In this document: one piece after another, positions 40,446 through 44,893 of the stretch
How the letters are laid out: every line of letters begins with the position of its first letter
Numbering within the stretch: position 1 is the first letter of the stretch
Assembly (NCBI GenBank): GCA_023444705.1
Contig: JAEXMB010000042.1
Span: 1 to 44,893, forward strand
Length of the DNA stretch: 44,893 nucleotides
Source: Pseudomonadota bacterium
GTDB lineage: Bacteria > Pseudomonadota > Alphaproteobacteria > Micavibrionales > UBA2020
Reading direction: 5' to 3'
The notes under the pieces: model-generated
What the model was told of the DNA's origin: nothing
Databases searched by the model: none
The model's input: the letters and a program-made list of their open reading frames with translations, nothing else
Made by a program: the position numbers and the translations under genes

Positions 40446-40814
40446 TTACTTTTGCAGTAGACTGTCAATCTTTTGGCTCAGCATGTTGAAATCAACAGGC
40501 TTGTTGATGTACCCCGACGGCTTGAGATGATCGACGGCTAGGCGGTCGCGCGGATCGCTCAGCGCCGTCAGAAAGACAAAGGGAATATCGGCAAACTGTG
40601 GATAGGCCCCGCGAATGCGCTCCAGCACCTCATAACCCGACATCCCCGGCATGGCGCGGTCGCACAGTACAAGGTCCGGCTCGCCCGTGATCATCATCTG
40701 CAGGCCATCCACCCCATTGGCGGCCTCGATCACCTTGTGCCCGCGCTCGGTCAGGTCGTCCAGCAGCATCTCGCGCACTTGTGGCTCGTCCTCGATCAAC
40801 AGTATGCGTGCCAT
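40446..40814 (-). CDS. Single-domain response regulator (CheY-like)
   Basis: A 122-residue receiver domain with no output domain. The start MARILLIEDEP at 40814 has AGGGGA upstream; longer in-frame starts add unconserved residues. The acidic pair is Glu8-Asp9 (with Glu10), the phosphoacceptor is Asp52 (LVLCDRAMPG), the switch Thr is Thr83 (FLTALS) and Lys105 lies in NKPVD. It sits 139 bp downstream of a PAS sensor kinase on the same strand, so that kinase is its likely partner. Its output is probably protein-protein signalling. It ends near the shared terminator. Confidence 0.94.
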   Translation of the reverse strand: MARILLIEDEPQVREMLLDDLTERGHKVIEAANGVDGLQMMITGEPDLVLCDRAMPGMSGYEVLERIRGAYPQFADIPFVFLTALSDPRDRLAVDHLKPSGYINKPVDFNMLSQKIDSLLQK

Positions 40815-40953
40815 CGTTCCCCTCGTCATCTGGCTACCCCCTTTACCACCCCGGTCAGCGAAGCGGCATTCCCATGCCGTCCGAGACATGAGTTCTTTTA
40901 CCATATTATTTTTTAAGAAAAGGTTAATAGCACCGTTAAGATCGGCCTACCGC

Positions 40954-42912
40954 CTAGGACGCGCTGCCCACAGCCTCGACCGGAAGGCGCACGGTCACAA
41001 TGGTGCCCTCACCCTCCACGCTCGCAATATCGAACTGCCCGCCATGCAGCTCCACAAAACGGCGCACCAGACTAAGGCCCAGACCGGTACCGGGAATACC
41101 GCTGGAGGTCGAGGCGCGGAAATACTTGCTGGCAATCTTGGGCAATTCCTTTTCGGGGATGCCCACACCATAGTCCTGCACACTGATGACAACGTCGCGA
41201 CCCTGCCTGAATGCGCGCACATCCACGCGGTCCTTGCCCGGCGAATACTTGACGGCATTGGACAGCAGGTTCGCCAGCATCTGGCGGATGATTTTCTCAT
41301 CCAGCATCATCTGTGGCGGCAGTCCGTCAATCTGAGTGGCAAGTGTATGACCGCTTGCGATCTCCTGCTGGTCGCGTACAGCGGCGGCGATGACCGCCCC
41401 CACGTCGCAGGGCATAGGGTCAGCACGCAGGCGGCCGCTGTCCATCATATGGCTTGAAAGAATGGCCTCGATCAGGCGTACCAGGCGGTCGACCGCACCG
41501 CGGATCGTGGCACCACGCTTGACCAGTGCGGCGGGGTCGATACTCTCCGCGCGGTTCTGGATGATCTGGGCATTGCCGTCGATGATGGTCAGCGGCGTGC
41601 GGAATTCATGGCTGACCATCGACACGAAGGTCTTTTGCTGCTCGACGATGTCGCGTTCGGTTTCAAGCGCCGCCGCCAGTTCCGCCGCCTGTTCGGCCAG
41701 CATCGCCTGCTGGCGTTTAAGGTCGGTGATGTTGGTCGTGGCCACAACCGTCCCCCGCCCGTCCTGCATCTGCTTGGCGCGCAGGCGCAAGATTGTGCCG
41801 TTGTTCATGACGAATTCAACAGTGCCGCGCGGCGCCTTCCACCAGTTCAGTACATCAAGAAAGCGGCTGTCGTTTTCCTGCAGGCCGATTTCCACGGCCA
41901 CGCTGCGAAATGCGTCGGCGACGTTGCGGCCGGGCACCAGCACTGCCGCGCTTTTGGGATAGGACTGGCGATAGTGTTCGCTGATGAACAAAATCGTGCC
42001 TTGCGCATCCATCGCCAGCAACGCGTCGGGGCTGGCATCGATCACGGTATTGGCGCGCGCCTGCACCTCGACCAGTTCGCGCGTGCGCTTTTCCACCAGG
42101 GTTTCAAGATGCTCGCGGTAGTTTTCAAGCTGTTCTTCCGCCTGACGTTGCGCGGTGACGTCGCGCAGGTTCATGACCACCGCATGCACCGTATCCGCCC
42201 CCAGCAGGTTGGTCGCGACAACCTCGCACTGCCGCCAGCCGCCGTTCTTGCTGCTCAGGCGGTATTCAAGCCCGTGCGGCGTATTGGGTGACGCACCGCA
42301 GACCGCAGCAAAGCCCGCCTGCGCGCTTGGCATGTCATCGGGATGGATGAAGTGAAACAGGCTTTGCCCCAAAACCTCCCATTCCTCGTAGCCGGACTGG
42401 CGGGCGAAGGCGGGACTGGTGTAAACGACCGTACCGTCGGCGTCGACCAGCAACATGATTTCGTGCGCGTGTTCGATCACGCCCTTAAAGCGTTCCTCGC
42501 TGCGCACCGCGCGCTGTTGCGCTTCGGCCAGTTGCTTGAAGGCCAGCAATTTTTCCAGCAGGTGGCGGCCAAGGGGCGATTCAAGCTCGCCCATGCTCAT
42601 GACCTCGTCCACGCCATTGCGGATCAGCTCCGCGCGCTGTTCACCTGTAAAGTCGCCAAGGACGACGCAGGTTGTTTTCTTGAAAGCGCCGGTGATGACG
42701 GCGACATCCGCGGCTTCAAGCGTGCCTGCCGTATCGTCGACGAAGACAAGGTCGATCCAGTCGGTGACCTGCCCCATGTCGGCCAGCGCGCAAATGGCAA
42801 AGTGATGTTCATAGCTGGCCAGCGTGACGCGCAGAATGCGCTCCAGCACTGGCGCCGCAGCCAGCGCATTGCCGGTGATCAGCAGGCTGTGCAGGGTTTT
42901 CTTTATCGGCAC
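40954..42912 (-). CDS. PAS-domain sensor histidine kinase
   Basis: A 652-residue cytoplasmic-looking histidine kinase with no transmembrane helix. Residues 1-125 resemble a degenerate receiver (IDLVFVDD, VVLGDF, GVDEVMS). PAS domain 1 covers about 138-260 (VIEHAHEIMLLVDADGTVVY, with a PAC end at MNLRDVTAQRQAEEQ), then a coiled coil (about 260-290) and PAS domain 2 (about 290-400, ASPDALLAMDAQGTILFIS). A second coiled coil follows, then HisKA with the phospho-His near residue 435 (SMVSHEFRTPLTI) and HATPase with the N box LLSNAVKYSP, G1 DYGVGIP and G2 GTGLGLSL. It probably pairs with the single-domain regulator downstream. The signal is unknown. Confidence 0.94.
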   Translation of the reverse strand: MPIKKTLHSLLITGNALAAAPVLERILRVTLASYEHHFAICALADMGQVTDWIDLVFVDDTAGTLEAADVAVITGAFKKTTCVVLGDFTGEQRAELIRNGVDEVMSMGELESPLGRHLLEKLLAFKQLAEAQQRAVRSEERFKGVIEHAHEIMLLVDADGTVVYTSPAFARQSGYEEWEVLGQSLFHFIHPDDMPSAQAGFAAVCGASPNTPHGLEYRLSSKNGGWRQCEVVATNLLGADTVHAVVMNLRDVTAQRQAEEQLENYREHLETLVEKRTRELVEVQARANTVIDASPDALLAMDAQGTILFISEHYRQSYPKSAAVLVPGRNVADAFRSVAVEIGLQENDSRFLDVLNWWKAPRGTVEFVMNNGTILRLRAKQMQDGRGTVVATTNITDLKRQQAMLAEQAAELAAALETERDIVEQQKTFVSMVSHEFRTPLTIIDGNAQIIQNRAESIDPAALVKRGATIRGAVDRLVRLIEAILSSHMMDSGRLRADPMPCDVGAVIAAAVRDQQEIASGHTLATQIDGLPPQMMLDEKIIRQMLANLLSNAVKYSPGKDRVDVRAFRQGRDVVISVQDYGVGIPEKELPKIASKYFRASTSSGIPGTGLGLSLVRRFVELHGGQFDIASVEGEGTIVTVRLPVEAVGSAS

Positions 42913-43267
42913 GGGCGGTTCTCCCGCCTTTTGGCCGCTTTTATCTCCGACTGCCGCATGATCCCCCGGCTAACATTGATTTTATTCATTATTATGAGAC
43001 AGCACCGCTGCAAATCCCCTTGCAGGCCCCGCGAGATTAGCACATAGATATATGCAGCGTGAGTGGCCTGTGGATAAATATCCATGCGCTATAAATTATG
43101 GTAATTAATATTCCCGCTTTTTCTGCCATATTTCTGTCCGCAAACAGCTTGACATAGTAGGTTTTCTGCGTATATTCGCACTCTGCATTTGCGGGATAGG
43201 TATATCTTTATCGGTGTTCCACCGCGCAGACACACGAATAACGAATTGAAAAGAAACGGTAAAAACC
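42913..43267. other. Intergenic region upstream of rplU
   Basis: A 355-bp AT-rich gap between the divergent kinase and rplU. It holds the rplU promoter (43149-43176), one perfect DnaA-box word (TGTGGATAA, 43069-43077) and presumably the kinase promoter. The last about 90 bases are the rplU leader, where an L21 autoregulatory structure could lie, though none is clear by eye. I see no gene in it. Confidence 0.5.
43149..43176 (+). promoter_or_regulatory. rplU-rpmA promoter
   Basis: A consensus TTGACA (43149-43154), a 16-base spacer and TATATT (43171-43176) form a strong sigma70 promoter about 90 bp before the rplU start. Confidence 0.82.
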
Positions 43268-43579
43268 ATGTACGCAATCATCAAAACCGGTGGTAAGCAG
43301 TATCGCGTTCAAAAGGACGACATCCTCGAAGTTGAAAAACTCGACGGTAAAGAAGGCGACACCATCTCGCTGGGCGAAATCCTGATGCTCGGCACTGATG
43401 GCAAAGCGACCATTGGTACCCCCACCGTATCGGGCGCCAGCGTCACCGCTAAAGTTCTCGGCCAGAAGAAGACCGAAAAGGTCATCGTCTTCAAAAAGAA
43501 GCGCCGCCAGAACTATCGCCGCAAAAACGGTCATCGTCAGAATGTCACGGTGCTGAAAATCACCGACATCAAAGCGTAA
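43268..43579 (+). CDS. rplU: 50S ribosomal protein L21
   Basis: Large-subunit protein L21, 103 residues, the usual bacterial length. It begins MYAIIKTGGKQYRVQ and contains the conserved KVIVFKKKRRQNYRRKNGHR basic stretch near 78-97 that binds 23S rRNA domain I. It is first in the conserved rplU-rpmA-obgE order, 41 bp before rpmA, and expressed from the strong promoter upstream. Confidence 0.98.
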   Translation: MYAIIKTGGKQYRVQKDDILEVEKLDGKEGDTISLGEILMLGTDGKATIGTPTVSGASVTAKVLGQKKTEKVIVFKKKRRQNYRRKNGHRQNVTVLKITDIKA

Positions 43580-43620
43580 CAACAACCGCTTTGGTTTGAA
43601 CAGATAAGGAGTAATACGTC

Positions 43621-43890
43621 ATGGCTCAGAAGAAAGCCGGTGGTAGTTCCAAGAACGGTCGCGACTCAGCTGGCCAGCGACTTGGCGTGAAAGTATACGG
43701 CGGTCAGGAAATCCTGGCCGGCGGCATCATCATCCGCCAGCGCGGCACGAAAGTGCATCCGGGTAAATTCGTCGGTATCGGCAAGGACCACACCCTGTTC
43801 GCCAAGCGCGACGGCGTTGTGAAGTTCCACGGCGGTATCAAAGGCCGTCAATACGTTTCGATCATCGAAACCGAAGACGCCGCCGCCTAA
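43621..43890 (+). CDS. rpmA: 50S ribosomal protein L27
   Basis: Large-subunit protein L27, 89 residues, whose N-terminal tail reaches the peptidyl-transferase centre. It starts directly MAQKKAGGSSKNGRDS, so there is no N-terminal cleaved extension of the Firmicutes type. An AAGGAG site is upstream at about 43606-43611. A terminator follows, so obgE is probably reached by partial read-through. Confidence 0.98.
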   Translation: MAQKKAGGSSKNGRDSAGQRLGVKVYGGQEILAGGIIIRQRGTKVHPGKFVGIGKDHTLFAKRDGVVKFHGGIKGRQYVSIIETEDAAA

Positions 43891-43918
43891 TCACCTTAGG
43901 CGTCCGACCTGAATTCGC

Positions 43919-43952
43919 AAAAACCGGGGACGCCCACGCTCCCCGGTTTTTT
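43919..43952 (+). terminator. Rho-independent terminator between rpmA and obgE
   Basis: AAAAACCGGGG (43919-43929) pairs with CCCCGGTTTTT (43941-43951) around an 11-base loop, with a T6 run. It should reduce obgE expression relative to the ribosomal proteins. Confidence 0.92.
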
Positions 43953-43975
43953 GTTCACCAAGACTGCAATAAACC

Positions 43976-44893
43976 ATGAAATTCCTCGACGAAGCAAAGA
44001 TCTACCTTGAAAGCGGCAAAGGCGGCGCCGGCTCTTGCTCGTTCCGCCGCGAGAAGTATATCGACATGGGCGGCCCCGACGGCGGCAACGGCGGGCGCGG
44101 CGGCCACATCTATATCGAATGCGTCGAGAATCTTAATACCCTGATCGACTTCCGCTACACCCAGCACTTCCGCGCGGGAACGGGCCATCACGGCATGGGC
44201 GAATTGCGCTCGGGCGGCGTGGGCAAAGATATCGTCATCCGCGTGCCTATCGGCACCATCGTGCTTGACGAAGATAAAGAGACCGTCCTGCTCGACATGG
44301 TCACGCCAGGCGAAAAGGTGCTGTTCCTTAAGGGCGGTGACGGCGGTTTCGGCAACGCGCATTTCAAATCATCCACCAACCGCGCGCCGCGCAAGTTCCT
44401 GCCCGGCTGGCCCGGCGAGGAACGCGCTGTCTGGCTGCGCCTGAAACTCATCGCCGATGCCGGCATCGTCGGCCTGCCCAACGCAGGCAAATCGACCTTC
44501 CTGTCCGTGGTCAGCCGCGCCAAACCGAAAATCGCCGACTACCCCTTCACCACCCTTGCCCCCAACCTTGGCGTGGTCAAGCACCACGACCATGAATTCG
44601 TGCTGGCCGATATTCCGGGCCTGATCGAAGGCGCGCATGAGGGCCACGGCCTTGGCGACCGCTTCCTCGGCCACGTCGAGCGCACGGGTGTTTTGCTCCA
44701 CCTTGTCGACGCGACTTCCGAAGATGTGGTGAAGGACTACAAAACCATCCGCGGCGAGTTGAAAGCCTATGGCGGCGGCCTTGCCAAAAAGCCCGAAATT
44801 CTTGTGCTGAACAAGACCGATGCCCTGCTGCCCGAAGAAGTGGCGGAAAAACAGGCCCTGCTGGCCAAGGCCAGCCGCAAGAAAGTCCACCTT
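43976..44893 (+). CDS. obgE: GTPase ObgE/CgtA (cut by window end)
   Basis: An essential ribosome-associated GTPase for 50S assembly and stress control. The ATG at 43976 begins MKFLDEAKIYLESGKGGAG; 306 codons are open to the window edge, so only the C-terminal end is missing. The glycine-rich Obg fold (1-158) carries SFRREKYIDMGGPDGG and GGRGGHIYIE. The G domain shows G1 GLPNAGKST (about 166-174), switch I YPFTTL, G3 DIPGLIEGA (about 212) and G4 NKTD (about 282). The order rplU-rpmA-obgE is the standard one. No disruption is seen. Confidence 0.97.
   Translation, partial: MKFLDEAKIYLESGKGGAGSCSFRREKYIDMGGPDGGNGGRGGHIYIECVENLNTLIDFRYTQHFRAGTGHHGMGELRSGGVGKDIVIRVPIGTIVLDEDKETVLLDMVTPGEKVLFLKGGDGGFGNAHFKSSTNRAPRKFLPGWPGEERAVWLRLKLIADAGIVGLPNAGKSTFLSVVSRAKPKIADYPFTTLAPNLGVVKHHDHEFVLADIPGLIEGAHEGHGLGDRFLGHVERTGVLLHLVDATSEDVVKDYKTIRGELKAYGGGLAKKPEILVLNKTDALLPEEVAEKQALLAKASRKKVHL

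Noticed and set aside
40925..40940. TTAA pair upstream of the response regulator resembling a CtrA site
   Set aside because: The spacing is eight bases (TTAA-N8-TTAA), which does not fit the consensus.
43069..43077. Perfect DnaA-box word in an AT-rich gap, possible origin
   Set aside because: Only one such box was found, without a cluster or the gene context expected for an alphaproteobacterial origin (hemE, dnaA, parAB).

Overview
This window is chromosomal DNA from an alphaproteobacterium with fairly high GC. The evidence is a LexA gene preceded by a GAAC-N7-GAAC direct repeat (the alphaproteobacterial SOS box), a perfect CtrA-type TTAA-N7-TTAA site, a TIGR01459-type HAD hydrolase, an MsbA/UbiM-like gene set and the order rlpA-dac-tmk-holB-metG-tatD-MBL. 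I cannot fix the genus. There is no prophage, insertion sequence or CRISPR array; nearly everything is core housekeeping DNA, so the unusual items are small and mostly intergenic.

Layout. 1-9 kb: the 3' part of a PpiD-like foldase, a divergent polysaccharide deacetylase, lexA, comEC, gltX and a large FadE-type acyl-CoA dehydrogenase. 9-16 kb: an unrecognised CtrA-box-preceded protein, gltA, two small unknowns and a translationally coupled unit msbA - alpha/beta hydrolase - queuosine-salvage hydrolase (DUF2419/QNG1). 16-20 kb: patatin, HAD, HIT and two metallo-beta-lactamase-fold hydrolases. 19.4-28.3 kb, minus strand: a long cell-envelope/replication/translation cluster (mltB, rlpA, dac, tmk, holB, metG, tatD, MBL). 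28.4-31 kb: tRNA-Ser(UGA), a small lipoprotein, a fluoride-riboswitch unit, a holin-like membrane protein and two convergent cold-shock genes around a 65-residue protein. 31.3-40 kb: a UbiM-like hydroxylase, a DEAD-box helicase with a repetitive RG-rich tail, dusB, an orphan outer-membrane factor, a TrmH/SpoU methyltransferase, a SIMPL protein, an unknown membrane-anchored protein and bcp. 40-45 kb: a 400-bp gene-free stretch with RNA-like hairpins, a single-domain response regulator, a PAS sensor kinase, then rplU-rpmA-obgE (obgE runs off the end).

The strongest discovery lead is at 29046-29561 on the minus strand. A sigma70-like promoter, a canonical fluoride (crcB) riboswitch aptamer and a terminator/antiterminator pair together lead directly into one 115-residue Trp- and His-rich soluble ORF. 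That ORF is not a CrcB/Fluc channel, a CLC-F antiporter or any other fluoride-linked protein I recognise. If this reading is right, it is a candidate undescribed fluoride-response protein. Secondary leads are the bacterial queuosine-salvage enzyme coupled to msbA, a possible structured RNA at 40279-40417, and a higher-order 36/72-bp repeat in the helicase tail.
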